This document shows, one piece after another, positions 11,015-22,187 of a stretch of 64,000 nt of DNA. Made by a program: the position numbers and the translations under genes. The first letter of the stretch is position 1. Each line of letters starts with the position of its first letter. Source of the stretch: Benincasa hispida (taxonomy: Eukaryota > Streptophyta > Magnoliopsida > Cucurbitales > Cucurbitaceae); the NCBI RefSeq assembly GCF_009727055.1, contig NC_052351.1, forward strand, positions 55,877,422 through 55,941,421, given 5' to 3'. The notes beneath the pieces are model-generated. The model had not been told where the DNA came from, did not search any database, and saw nothing but the letters and a program-made list of their open reading frames with translations.

Positions 11015-14000
11015 TCACCCTTTTTCAGAAAGTTGGAAGCTGAACTGACCAAGACAATTTGCTAGCTTGAGTTTAGATATAGGTTTGATAAGCATGTCAG
11101 TTGCATTTTCGGTGGTATGAACTTTAAGCCCTTCGACTTCTCCTTTCCCTATTATGTCTCTTACAAAGTGATATTTAATATCTATGTGTTTGGTCCTTGA
11201 ATGATATTGAGGGTTTTTGGATAGGTGAATGACACTTTGGTTATCACAGTAGATCTTTACTACTGTTTGATTAATACCAAAGTCCTTCATCAACCCTTTT
11301 AACCACAATGGTTCTTTTATTGCTTCTGATAAAGCCATATACTCTGCTTTTGTGGTTGATAATGTTGTGATTGACTATAAATTTGCTTTCCAATACAAAA
11401 AATTAGGACCAAATAAGAATAGATAACCTGTTAATGATCTTCTTTTGTCTTGGTCACCTGCAAAATCTGAATCAACATATCCATATAACTCTAAATTTGT
11501 TTCATTAGTACTTTGATATGTTAATTTTTACTGTTTAGACTAAATTAGATATCTTAAAATCCTTTTTTTTTTTTTTTGCTTCCCAGTACCTTTTTCTAGG
11601 GTTAGACATGTATCTACTAACAAGACTAGTGTTGTATGATAGGTCTAGTCTAGTAGATATCATTAGGTACATTAGACTCCTTAGTGCTTGATTGTATGGA
11701 ATTGATTGCATTTGAGTCAAATGTTCTATGTCTGTTTCTTTTGGTGAGTTTTTCTGAGGAAAGTTTAAAATGATTAGCAATAGGTATAGTGACTGGTTTT
11801 GCATTAGACATATTAAATCTGTTAATTACTTTTTCACAGTAGCTTAAATGACTAACGGTTAGAGTAGAAAAAGCTCTGTCTCTTTGAATTTCAATCTCAA
11901 GGATCTTTTTAGACTGACCCAAATCCTTCATGTCAAATTCTCTCTTTAGGAGATTTTTTACATGAAATAAATCCTCCTTAGATTTCCCTGCTAGTAGCAT
12001 ATCATCAACATAAAGTAGTAGATAGACTTTGTCCTTATAAGTAGTTGAATTAATATAAGAACAAATATCATAAGAACTTCTTTGAAATCCAATACTCTCT
12101 ATGTAGTCATTAAACTTTCTGTACCAACATCTAGGGGATTGTTTAAGACCATATATAGATTTGTTTAGGAGACAGTATAGGTCTTCCTTCCCTCTTTCTT
12201 CAAACCCTGTAGGTTAAACCATGTAGATAACCTCTTCTAGATTTCCATGAAGGAAAGCAGTTTTAACATCTAGTTGATCTAGTTCAAGGTTGTACTGAGC
12301 AACTAGAGATAAAAGAAATCTAATAGAGGTTTGTTTTACTACTGGTGAAAAATTTTCAGAATAGTCTATGCCTTCCCTCTGAGTAAACCTCTTAGCCACT
12401 AGCCTTGCCTTATACCTAGGCCTTTCTTCTTTGGTAAAACCCTCCTTTAGTTTATATATCCATTTAGAGGCTATAGGTTTGCATCCTTTAGGAAGAGGGG
12501 CTAGGGTCTAAGTATTATTGACAGTGAGTGATTCCATTTCTTCACACATATCTTAAATCTAAGACCTAGCATTAGGACAGTTTACTGCCTCTTCAAAAGT
12601 GGCTGGTTCTTGGTCATTAGGAGCTATTGTGGCATTTAGGACTAGGTTCATGTAATTAGTTTCAGTATACCTAGCTGGAGGAACTATCACTCTTCTTTGT
12701 CTATCCCTAGCCAAAGAATACTGACTTAGATCAGGTACAACTTCAGTATTCCTAGTATGCTCATTTGAGTTTTCCTTTTCTTCTTCTTCAGTTTCATTAT
12801 GAGGGTTATGGCTAGTGGAAGAATCTTTAGGTGTCTCCACCTCAATCCTAGCAGCATTAAGGCTATTAGGAACTTCATAAGTTGTCTTTTCTTTTTGCAT
12901 AAACATCTCTTTTTCTCTGAAAGTGACATCCCTACTTATGACAAACCTTTTCTCAATAGGATTCCATATCTTAAAGCCTTTGACACCTTCTGAGAACCCA
13001 ACAAACATACACTTTACTGCCCTAGACTTTAGTTTCCCCTGATTTTGGTGAATATAGCCAACACATCTAAATACCCTTAGATTTTCTAGGTTAGGTGGAT
13101 GTGTGGTCCATTTTTCTTCAGGAGTTAGAAAGTTTAGGGAGGAATGAGGACACCTATTTAAGGTGTACATAGTTTAGCTTGCTGCCTCAGCCCAATATTT
13201 TTCACTAAGGATTACATCTGAGAGAAGACATCTAACTCTTTCCATGACTGTTCTATTTAGTCTTTCAGCTACTCCATTCTGTTGAGGAGTGAATCTAACA
13301 GTCCTATGCCTAGTTATTCCTATTTCTTTATAGAATTTATTAAACTCTTCACTACAAAATTCCAGTCCATTGTCAGTTCTTAGGTATTTAATTTCTTTAG
13401 AAGTTTACTTCTCTATCATGAGTTTCTATTCCTTAAACCTATCAAACACTTGGTCTTTAGTTTTAATGAATTAGACCCAACTTTTTCTAGAGAAGTCATC
13501 AGTAAAAGAAAGTAAATACTTTGAGCCACTTAGACTAGGTGTAGGAGCTGGACCCCATAGGTTAAAGTGTATATAATCTAGGATAGCTTTTGTGGTGTGT
13601 TGTGCTTTAGTGAAACTTTGCCTTGTGGCTTTTCCTAAAGCACAGTGTTCACAAAAGGTTAGATTTTCTGAGAGACCTTTAAGTAGAATCCCTTATTTAG
13701 ATAGGACTTCTAGGCCTTTAGCACTAATGTGAGATAACCTTTTGTGCCAAACATCAGCCTCTGTGATCTCATTTGTGGTGGCAACATATGCCCCTGTCAT
13801 CATTTCAACTCCTTTGACCACAAATAAGTCATTTATCTTTTCCCCAACTAATATCACCTTAGAATCCTTTAGCACCTCAAGGGTTCCTCTTTTACCCCTG
13901 TACTCACACCCAATTGCATCTAGCATACCTAAGGAGATTAGATTTCTCTAAAGAAGTGGAACATATCTCACATTCCTAAGGAGTTTAATAGTTCCATCCT

Positions 14001-14417
14001 TAAGTTTCATAGAAACAGAGCCAATGCCTTCTATCCTACGGCCTTGGTTGTTTCCCATATAAACCATTTCTTCTTCAATTTCTTTAAAGGTGTTGAACCA
14101 TGGTCTCATTGAGGTCATATGGTAGGTGCATCCGGAATCTAGGACCCAATCATGTTTTCCTAAAGGATTTACAATGTTGGATTTGTCTAAAGTTTAGGCT
14201 AAAACATCTAAGTAGATAAAGGAGCCTTCTACAACAGATGCTTCGGGTGTTTGCCTTTTGAGTCCTTTTCTTTCTCTTGATTCTTTCTTTTTAGGATAAA
14301 ACAGCCTTTGATTAAATGTCCTTTCTTTTTGCAATACTTACATTTTATTTTCTATTTAGACTTATTATCTTCTGAGTTATGTGGTTTTCTGTCCTTTGAA
14401 TGATTTTGTTTGAAGTT
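11015..14417 (-). pseudogene. copia pol (protease, integrase, RT, RNase H)
   Basis: Recognisable parts from right to left: a zinc-knuckle region near 14300-14400; the pre-integrase segment at 13693-13926 (WHKRLSHISAKGLEVLSK); the integrase core at about 13200-13640; the post-integrase region at 12559-13170 (LNRCPHSSLNFLTPEEKW, CVGYIHQNQGKLKSRAVKCMF); RT at 12214-12399 (KTAFLHGNLEEVIYMV); the YVDDM active-site box at about 12000; RT end at 11650-12000; and RNase H at 11015-11338 (YCDNQSVIHLSKNP). Stops interrupt every stretch. A poly-T run at 11562-11577 (an A-run in the coding strand) adds a frameshift. Confidence 0.88.
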
Positions 14418-15026
14418 TCATTTAACAAATAACCCTTCACCACTAGGATGATCCTTTCTATCAATTTGTAACTCTAGCTCTCTAGTTCTTAGGGCTAAAA
14501 TTATAGTATCTGTACTTATACTGTCCCTTCCATATTTTAGAGCATTTTTAATTTCCTTATATGGTTCAGGCAAAGAGTTTAGAAGCACATAGGCCTCATT
14601 TTCATCACCAAGTTTTTCTCCTAGAGTTTTGAATTCAGCAACAATTTTCTTGATCTCATCCAAATTATCAGTTAAAGTTTTTAATAAATCCATTTTAAAC
14701 GTAAAGAATTTCTCCTTAAGGTACATTTTACTAGGAAGATCTTTAGTAGCATATAACTCTTCTAGTTTAGTCCATATCCCATAGGCAGTTTTTTGATCTA
14801 AAACTTGTCTAAAAACACTGTCACTAAGGTTTAGAACCAACATACCATAAGCTGTCAGCTCCCAGTCTTCTTTTTCTTGAGCTGTCACAGTGGCAGGGAG
14901 TGTTGATGGGTCAAGGAGGGCTCTATGAGCTTTTTGCTGGCCGAAAATCAACTTGATTTTTGCCTTCCATAGGCCAAAATCTCCTTTGCCATCGAATTTC
15001 TCTACTTTGAATCTTGCTACTGACAT
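14418..15026 (-). CDS. copia gag polyprotein (UBN2-type)
   Basis: A 202-codon reading frame starts MSVARFKVEKFDGKGDFGLW shortly inside the 5' LTR. This is the capsid-like gag of copia elements (families called UBN2/DUF4219), with the usual LWK..K.L motif at the start and LLNSLPEPYKEIKNAL near the end. It packages element RNA into particles. The frame is unbroken to codon 202 and then meets a stop before the zinc knuckle, so the protein would be a truncated gag. It is the best preserved open frame of this element. Confidence 0.8.
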   Translation of the reverse strand: MSVARFKVEKFDGKGDFGLWKAKIKLIFGQQKAHRALLDPSTLPATVTAQEKEDWELTAYGMLVLNLSDSVFRQVLDQKTAYGIWTKLEELYATKDLPSKMYLKEKFFTFKMDLLKTLTDNLDEIKKIVAEFKTLGEKLGDENEAYVLLNSLPEPYKEIKNALKYGRDSISTDTIILALRTRELELQIDRKDHPSGEGLFVK

Positions 15027-15099
15027 CTTTGAATGAAAAACTTGAATCTTGAATCTTCAAGAACTGTAATTTTGTAAGTCTTTTTCTCTAATACCACTT

Positions 15100-15760
15100 T
15101 GTTGGGCCTGCTTCTTATTGAATGTATTCTAAAAGCCCAAATGATGAATCCAGTGGCCCTGCTTTGCTGATCCAATTCGTGAGCCTAAGAATTTTGCCCC
15201 AAAATGAATTTTGGTTTGGAAGAGTTCTTGGCTATTGTTTGTCCACGAACTTCCAGCCGATGTGCNCCACGTGGTTCGCTCCACTAACCCTTGCCTGATG
15301 GAAGTGAAATGAAAACTTTATTCTGATGAGAATTTGTACAGAATTAATTTCTTTCTCTCTCTCTCATTCTCTCTTTCGATATTGCAGAGCTTCTTTGACC
15401 CTACTCTTTTGTTTGTTCCGTGCGACTGCTTGAGTAAACGATTGGCGATAAAGAGCATGAAATCTTGTAGAAGAAAAGAGGAAGAAGAGTTCTACACAAC
15501 GATATACGTGGTTCGGCAAAATGATGTCTACATCTACGGAAAGGAGAGGAGATCTATTCAAGAGCTAAGTCAAAAATTTTCTTTTTACAAATTTCAAGCT
15601 TTCTTGAAGCTTTTGTATGTTGTTGTATATTACAAAATTTGTAAATGATGAGTATTTATACTATTTTTATGATACAAGTAGTTACAATAACAACCTGTAA
15701 AAAGTTAAAGAAATGTGAACAGCTATTGAATATGTTGAATATTTGAGCTTATTTACTTCA
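15100..15760 (-). repeat. 5' LTR of the 10.3-15.8 kb copia element
   Basis: 661 bp, paired with 10313-10958. It has one ambiguous base (N at 15265), at a position where the other LTR reads T. The (TC)n run is shorter here. Confidence 0.9.
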
Positions 15761-15765
15761 GATAG

Positions 15766-16543
15766 AGATTCAAAGTACTTAAGTTGATATTTTCTTCTTT
15801 TGTTTCAAATGAATCATTATGCTCCAAAGAAACTTGCATTGGAATTTTCGCTATGTAAACTTATAATAGTTACTAGTATTGCTACTAATTTTGTTAATCT
15901 TTCACTTGATGCAATTTGATAATTATAACTTAAGTTGATATAACTTGAAATCTGTGGTAGGTTGATACTTTTTCCTTTGGATTCAATGACAATATTTTGT
16001 TTGATAAATGCATCTTCAATTTTATTTAAATGCTTGGATGATGCAGATCTTTGATAAGTTGGTATTGTTTGAAAGATGATTCATTCTAAATTTATAATAG
16101 GTTTACATTAAATTTGATGTTATTTTTTAATTAATAAATATCTTTCAGCGACATTTTATAGAACACAAATCATAATTTAAAAAGTAGCATGGAATTTATA
16201 TTGGTACACAATATAAATTCTACTGACGTTTTTCCATATTGCAAAAGATGTTTCCAATGGCTCAAAACACACATTTACCAACAAACTTTCACGTTGCTAA
16301 AAATATACTTTCAGAAACAAGCTTGCAGCGTCGCTGTAACTAACAAATAGTGACATATTGTGTGTTACTAAAAGTAATGCATAAGCATTAGTGAAACTTA
16401 AGCCTTAGCACTGCATATTAAAATAGCCAGTGAAATCTTCATTACACGGCTACTACAACATTTATAGTAACACTTCTTATTGATATTTTTTGACTTTCAT
16501 CAATGCATTTTATTCATTACATAAAGTGATTTTTCTTGTAGTG
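15766..16543. mobile_element. CACTA-like transposon remnant (one end visible)
   Basis: The right end at 16530-16543 reads TTTTTCTTGTAGTG, the complement of CACTACAAGAAAAA, the terminal motif typical of plant CACTA transposons. Inside it the sequence at 16250-16400 has repeated words such as TTGCTAAAA and GTTACTAAAAG, as in non-autonomous CACTA elements. I find no matching left end, and no transposase. The left part may be ordinary intergenic sequence. Confidence 0.4.
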
Positions 16544-16546
16544 AGT

Positions 16547-16738
16547 CTAGTGATTTCTTATTCTCCTTGGTGCAATTTCTTCTTTCTTTCTTCTAATCTT
16601 ACTTGACCTTTTTTCTTCAATGGTTATATCTCCTTTATTATCCTTTTTTTCCACAAAGAATCTTTGCCCTTCTTCTTCCCCTTTATTATCCTTTTTTTTC
16701 CACAAACAATCTTTGTCCTTCTTCTTCATGTTCAACAT
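16547..16738 (-). pseudogene. Lys/Glu-rich coding-like stretch with internal duplication
   Basis: Minus-strand frame rich in K, E and D. It contains two copies of a segment of about 45 bp (around 16635-16680 and 16683-16726) encoding WKKKDNKGEEE-type and VEKKDNKGD-type peptides. It lies between TATCAC repeats and in line with the DUF1985-like fragment at 17137-17441, so it may be a later charged exon of that gene. It could equally be simple-repeat sequence; no family is recognised. Confidence 0.3.
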
Positions 16739-16919
16739 ATTTTAATACTTCTTCAACAACTTTATTTTTTTTTTCTCCCTTTCTCTCTCTTTTTTTACCT
16801 ATCTCTTCCTTATCTTTTTCTCTAGATCATGAAATATTTGATTATTGTTGATTCAGATCCTTATTTTGTTGGAACAAGTTAAAGCGTAGAAAACTTCATG
16901 TAAACACATAAATTAAATT

Positions 16920-17110
16920 ATCAGTGATAGATAAAAAATACTAAATATTGATGTCTACCACTAATAGACAATCAGAAGTCTATCACTATCTATAGTAATA
17001 GATAGTGGTAGTAGCCTATTACTGTCTATCATTGATAATGATAGAACACTATTTCTAATAGACAGTGATAGACTATTATCACTAATGATCAATTATATTT
17101 GTTTGAAATA
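16920..17110. repeat. TATCACTGATAG-type repeat array
   Basis: Dense, imperfect repeats of CTATCACTATCTA / AGTGATAGA words, partly palindromic. It lies directly beside a GTAAGTACTT-like donor (minus strand) after the DUF1985-like exon, so it sits in what was an intron. Confidence 0.7.
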
Positions 17111-17133
17111 AGAAATTACAACAAGTACTTACA

Positions 17134-17441
17134 TCATTTGCCTAATATATTCTCAGGAAGATTTTGGTACTTATCTAGCTCTATAGATTCCCAAGAAATA
17201 ATTCTTGGACTCTGATTTCCTAATTTCCTTCCAAATCCAATATTCAAATCTGAAAGTTCTGGTATTATTATTTCAAGAGCCCAAAATATTAATGTAAGTG
17301 GGAGCCTTGAAGGTACACTAATGACATGTTACTATAAGAAGCCTTCTTGAAGTATTCATATATTAGGTTGTAAACAAGTCTCCCCATAATAGTTTTAAAA
17401 ATTTCTAAGGTTCTCTCTATTTATTTCCCGTTCATTGTCTT
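17134..17441 (-). pseudogene. DUF1985-like (Ulp1-associated) gene fragment, second half
   Basis: On the minus strand a frame of about 48 codons ends at 17137 and contains LIFWALEIIIPELSDLN and SPRIISWES. This resembles the 'FPLALQ.WA.E.IP' and 'PRIL.W' segment after DUF1985 in plant proteins often joined to Ulp1 peptidase or carried by Mutator-like elements. Upstream, in another frame, IERTLEIFKT...GRLVYNLIY continues from the first half at 33450-33604. The two halves were contiguous before the LTR insertion at 17442. Stops and at least one frameshift mark it as dead. The family call is from memory of its motifs. Confidence 0.5.
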
Positions 17442-17621
17442 TGAAGGATCTCTTATCGAAGAGTTCCATGAGCGCGTTTGGATCGCTCCAATTTTACAAT
17501 GACCGAAATACATGAAATACGTCCAAACGCACAATTATGCAAACAAACAGTAATTATTGGCATGCTATGAACAAGAAATTACAAGGGAGAGAATTGCCAT
17601 ACCAGTTGAAGACGGTCTTCA
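17442..17621 (-). repeat. Solo LTR of family R, distal piece (continues at 31402)
   Basis: The plus strand starts TGAAGGATCTC, the complement of the family R LTR end. It matches the last ~180 bp of the LTRs at 17622-19762 and 29269-31401, reversed (GAGTTCCATGAGCGCG, CCAGTTGAAGACGGTC). It is cut at 17621, where the full copia element begins. The flank GTCTT (17437-17441) pairs with ATCTT (33450-33454), a likely target-site duplication with one mismatch. Confidence 0.8.
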
Positions 17622-19762
17622 TGTTGGAGTTGATGCCCTAATGTCTCGTGTACTGTAGTTTGTAAATAGTATGTACAAACGCTTGTGTTGTTAATATATG
17701 ATATTTACTTCACATCTTGTATTTTGCTCGGTTACTTGTTTTATTTGCTTTACCACAAACCAATAAACATAAAATCCTTGGTTATCTGTATGTAACTCAA
17801 GCATGTATGTGGTGACATACAAGTAGATCATGTCTTGAGTGATAACCAAAATGGTCTGTAGTATATGGATACAGGAGGGAAACCTTATCCTGGTAACCCT
17901 ACGGACGCGACTCGCTTTGTGGAATGGTCACAAGTGTTGTGATTTGTCACAAATGGTCTGATCTTAATCATTCGTGTTAGGGATATGCGAGCAGAGGCGT
18001 CCTATACAAAGAGTTTATATAAGACCTGACCACGAAGTGTTAACGTCTCGTTATATAACACCGTTCATGACAGAGACTTCACTTCACTAGGATGACCATA
18101 GGTAACATGACCTCAATCCTGAGTGAGTTGGGAACTCCTTCCATTAAGGGTACTCCTTTGATTAGTATGGGTGCGAGTGGCCAGTTCGCCGATTCAAACC
18201 TACCATTTTGAGGATTCGTCTAATTTGGGAGCTGAGAACTCAGCTACACAAGATGAAATTCACTCCTTCCCCGAGGCTGGGTAAGTAGATATATGGCTCC
18301 CTTAACGGCTGATTCTAGGGATAGAACGATGTGGCGCCACACACCTTCTCTTGGCCCGAGAGGTGTTCACACATAGTTAGACTATGTTGTATTGTTCATT
18401 AGAGGAATCAGTGGTACTTAAAGAGTGAGATGTAACTACAGGGACAAAATGGTAAATTGGCCCAGCTGTACTTACGAGCATCTATGAAAGGTCATCGTAC
18501 TCATGATTGGTTATATCCAATGGACACAGAAATATATCTGTGGTAAGAAGAGTTCAGCTGTTGGTCTTTAGTGGAATCACTGACAGTTAACGGATGGTGG
18601 ATCTCGTAGCTAAAGAGTTTAGTCAGCTATTCACGTACCGTTGGAGCTTCGAGCCACAGGTCCATTAGGTCCCCTGGGTAGCTTGGATAAAAGTCAAGAA
18701 CCAGTATTTGGGTTAATCTGAAATGTTCAAATTCACAAGAGGAAGTTCAATTATATATGATATAATTGGACTGGTTAATTATATATGATATAATTGGCTA
18801 AATGTATGAGATACATTATTTTGGAGGAAATTAGATATAAATATGATTTATATCAAGTAGAGGATAAAATACTATAGTAGATATGTGATTTCAAACTATA
18901 GGATATAAATATAATATGATTATATTTATTAATTAATTAATTGATTAACTATATGGTAATTAATACTTTTGTCACGTTTGGACGTGGATTAGTGGGCAAC
19001 GTCAGTTATGGTAACCGATGGGTTAAAATGAAAATAGTTTTCATTTTTGAATCGTGCAATCGATAGTCGTTCAATCGTCCAAAGAGAATTCGTGAAGCGT
19101 GCGTTGGTGAAAGAAGACGATCGTTCGAGAGCCTATATGATAGTCACTTCTCCACCTAGACAATCATTCACCTCACACTAAATGATCGCACACTGTCGCC
19201 TAGACGATCGGATAGCTTCTTTAAACGATCGTATAGTGTGCCGATTTAGCTAAACAGTTTTATACCTTTTCCTAAACGATCGTTCAACAAATCCTACACG
19301 ATCGTGTAGCTCTTCTATGCAATAAGCACTTCTGCTATACGATAGCATCATTTTCTCTCCCACTTGCTTATCGCTTACACGACTCGTTCTTCCTCCGTCC
19401 TTTACCAAATTCACCAAAGCCCACCCTTTGGGTTTTCACTCCGAGAATACCCGGGGCTCATTAGTGGTGGTGTCGTCCCCGTTGTGGTTGTGAGTTCACA
19501 TTGATCGTGCTGCAGTCGACGTTTTTCGTCGGGCGTTGGTAGAACATTTGGAGGGTCCGCTGCGTTGGAGTTCCGGAGATTGAAGATACTCTTCAACTGG
19601 TATGAAACTTTGTCTCCTTGTTATTTATCTTGTTCTGAGCATGCCGATAATTAGTATTTGTTTGTATAACTATATGTTGAATGTATATATTTGTATTTCG
19701 GTCACTGTGAGATCGGAGCGATCCGAACGCGCTCATGGAACTCTTAGATATAAGATCCTTCA
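17622..19762 (+). repeat. 5' LTR of the family R copia element
   Basis: 2141 bp. Notable parts are an AT-rich block at 18740-18970 with repeated TATATGATATAATT, and at 19060-19340 a cluster of CGATCG-centred words such as AAACGATCGT. Many point differences separate it from the right LTR, except for an identical 226-bp island at 18490-18715. Confidence 0.92.
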
Positions 19763-19764
19763 AT

Positions 19765-19777
19765 TGGCATCAGAACC
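19765..19777 (+). other. Primer-binding site, family R element
   Basis: TGGCATCAGAACC, two bases after the LTR end. It differs by a base or two from the initiator-tRNA-Met complement TGGTATCAGAGCC used by most plant copia elements. Confidence 0.8.
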
Positions 19778-20574
19778 AGGTTCTGATACTCCGATTTCAT
19801 CTGTTGCAACGAAATGACATTTACATTCATGGTGGGTGCATTTCTATGCTGGTTTAATAGTTAAATTTTTCTGTGGATGTGCGGATTAATGGATGTTTGC
19901 GGGATGATTAGCCTCAGTTTGTTTAAGATCCTTTTACATTTGCAATTATTTGTAAAGGCCCCCGCATTTTTGGGCATTATTAATTGTTATCAAGTCTGTA
20001 TTCAAAGTCTGTTTGGAGTTTTAAGTCGTTCGTCGAAGTTCTAGGAAAGCGTTGCGGCTCTTCGAGGAAGGAGGCGATCTAGGGTTGATAACATCGTGTA
20101 GAAAAAGTTCTACGCGATCGCTGTCCATCGCATAATTCCACATCATAAAATAACGCATCAAGTGTCCCATTAAAGGATGGCAGTTTTGCACGTTTCTTTA
20201 TTCGATCTCCTGTAAGAAGATAAGGTAACTTAGTCTCTTGTCCTAATCTATCTTTTCTCTATGGTAAGCACATTAGGGCGGGACATTGGCACCGAAAGCG
20301 AGGGGTTCCAAACGATTCTGGACCGAAAAATGGTGGCTATTAGGTTCAGTTCCAAGAGTTGGTTTCTGTCTAATGGTTGAGAATGTCTTATCCCAGCGAA
20401 GGGGCAACTGATCACCCCCCCGGTGGCGTTTTTCCTGACTCACTGGGGCATCATTGCAAAATCGAAGTCTATAACTTAAGGTACTTGAACCTGTTTTGCA
20501 AAACTGTTTGGTTTAAAAGTGGTTTAGCAAAATCTAATAAAGTTTTGTTCGTATTTTTCAGCAACATTTTCAAA
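19778..20574 (+). other. Untranslated leader of the family R element
   Basis: About 0.8 kb between the primer site and the gag start. No open frame of note; a C7 run with flanking GGTGGCG occurs at about 20415-20427. I see nothing else in it. Confidence 0.5.
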
Positions 20575-21526
20575 ATGGCAATAGCCACGTTATCGTTGTT
20601 AAGGACTGAAAAACTTACTGGCGATAATTTCACAACATGGAAATACATGATCACGACGATCCTAATCATCAAGGATCTCATGTTTGCTCTCACGGAGGCT
20701 TGTCCTCCTATTCCAGCTCTAAATGCCGCTCGAAATGTTCGAGAGGCATACGAGCGATGGACAAGGGCGAATGAGAAGGCTTGAGTCTACATCTTGGCAA
20801 GTCTTTCTGAAGTCTTGGCCATGAAACATGAGCCTATGGTCTCAGCACGTGAGATTATGGAGTCCCTGAGAGGGATGTTTGGAAAATCGTCTGAACAGCT
20901 TATGCATGAGGCTCTTAAATACAAATTCAACTCCAAAATGGAAGAAGGCACCTCTGTTCGTGAACATGTGCTAAACATGATGGTCCACTTCAATGTGGCA
21001 GAGTTGAATGGCTTTACCATCGATGAGGGCAGCCATGTAAGTATAATCCTGCATTCTTTGCTGGAAAGCTTCCTACACTTTGTTAGCAATGTGATTCTTA
21101 ACAAAATGAAATATAACCTTACAACTCTCCTCAATGAGTTACAGACATACCAATCTTTACTGAAAAGTAAGGAGAGGCAGAAGGGTGAGGCAAATGTTGC
21201 TTCATCCTCTAGGACATTCCATAGAGGTTGGACCTCAGGAACAAAGTCTGCATCTTCTGCTTCTAACTCTGCAAAGGGGAAAAAGAAGAAGGGTGGTAAG
21301 GGTAAAAGGAAGGCCCCTGCTAACCCACCACTTATCGCCCCAAATAGGCGTCCACAAGTTGCTAAGGGAAAGTGTTGCCATTGCAACCAAGATGGACACT
21401 AGAAGAGGAATTGTCCTCGGTATCTGAAAGAGAAGAAAGTAGCCAAGGCTAAGGCCAAGGCAGATAAAGGTAAATGTGATTTACTTGTGCTTGAAACTTG
21501 TTTGATGGAGAATGATGATTCTACAT
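20575..21526 (+). pseudogene. Family R copia gag with zinc knuckle, two stops
   Basis: The ATG at 20575 starts MAIATLSLLRTEKLTGDNFT, with the gag motif TGDNFTTWKYMI. One frame continues through a TGA at 20782-20784 and ends in a CCHC zinc knuckle (CCHCNQDGH then stop then KRNC) at about 21379-21420, the stop (TAG at 21400-21402) falling where a Trp is common. Between them lie a helical capsid-like region and a Lys/Gly-rich linker (KGKKKKGGKGKRK). This protein would form the particle shell and bind element RNA. Only two nonsense codons break it, and both could come from single-base changes. Confidence 0.85.
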
Positions 21527-22187
21527 TCAGGTGCCACTAATCATGTTTGTTCTTCTTTTTGGGGGATTAGATCTTGGCGACGGCTGGAAGCTGGTGAGAT
21601 GACGATGCGAGTAGGCACTGGGCACGTCGTCTCAGCTCTGTCTCTTATACACATCTAGATGTGTATAAGAGACAGGTGTAATTTCTAAACTAAAAAGGAA
21701 CCTTATTTCTGTAAAGTGTTTATTGCAATGTAAATATACTATCTCTTTTAATGTGAATAAAGCGTTTATTCATAAAGATGGTGTTTTTATTTGCACAGCA
21801 AATCTGGAATCAAATTTATATGTGCTAAGGCCATTAGCCATTAATTTCCTCCATAATACTGAAATGTTCAGAACTGTCGTAACTTAATCAAAACGTCGAC
21901 GAATTTCTTCAAAAGAAAATGCCCAACTTTGGCATCTACATTTAGGGCACATCAATCTCAATAGGATTGAGAGATTGATGAAGAATGAACTTCTAAATGA
22001 GTTAGAAGAAAATTCTTTACATGTGTGCAAATCTTGCCTTGAGGGTAAGATGACTAAACGACCTTTTCCTGAAAAAGGTTATAGAGCCAAGGAGCCTTTT
22101 GAGTTAGTATATTATGACCTTTGTGGTCCTATGAATGTGTGAGCCCAAGGTGGCTATGAGTATTTTATTAGTTTCACTGATGATTAC
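21527..22187 (+). pseudogene. Family R pol start: protease, pre-integrase and integrase start
   Basis: The retropepsin-like motif SGATNHVCSSF is near 21528, followed by MRVGTGHVV. After an adapter sequence (21638-21675) the pol reading resumes with KRNLISVKCLL, then LWHLHLGHINLNRIERLM (pre-integrase) and LVYYDLCGPM...FISFTDDYS (integrase, first Asp) before the nested element at 22188. Around 25 expected residues are missing at the adapter. Frameshifts and stops are present. Confidence 0.8.
21638..21675. other. Nextera mate-pair junction adapter (sequencing artefact)
   Basis: Positions 21638-21656 read CTGTCTCTTATACACATCT and 21657-21675 read AGATGTGTATAAGAGACAG. These are the 19-bp Tn5 mosaic end and its exact complement, placed head to head with no spacer. 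This 38-bp palindrome is the junction left by circularised Nextera mate-pair libraries. It is synthetic and does not belong to the plant. The pol reading frame on either side does not join across it. Confidence 0.97.

Larger units (their letters stand above)
10313..15760 (-). mobile_element. Ty1/copia LTR retrotransposon, both LTRs present, coding region decayed
   Basis: Direct terminal repeats lie at 10313-10958 and 15100-15760, starting TGTTGGGCC and ending TTTACTTCA. The flanks GACAG (10308-10312) and GATAG (15761-15765) match at four of five bases and are the target-site duplication. The primer site TGGTATTAGAG (minus) sits at 15087-15097, and a purine-rich tract beside 10959. Gag and pol read from right to left in the copia order (protease, integrase, reverse transcriptase, RNase H). 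Several stops and frameshifts make it non-functional. Confidence 0.92.

Noticed and set aside
16920..17110. CRISPR-like array of palindromic repeats
   Set aside because: The TATCAC repeats are irregular in length and spacing, without unique spacers, and the DNA is plant nuclear.
21638..21675. A natural 38-bp perfect palindrome, for example a transposon end or terminator
   Set aside because: It equals two Tn5 mosaic ends base for base, so it is a library adapter.
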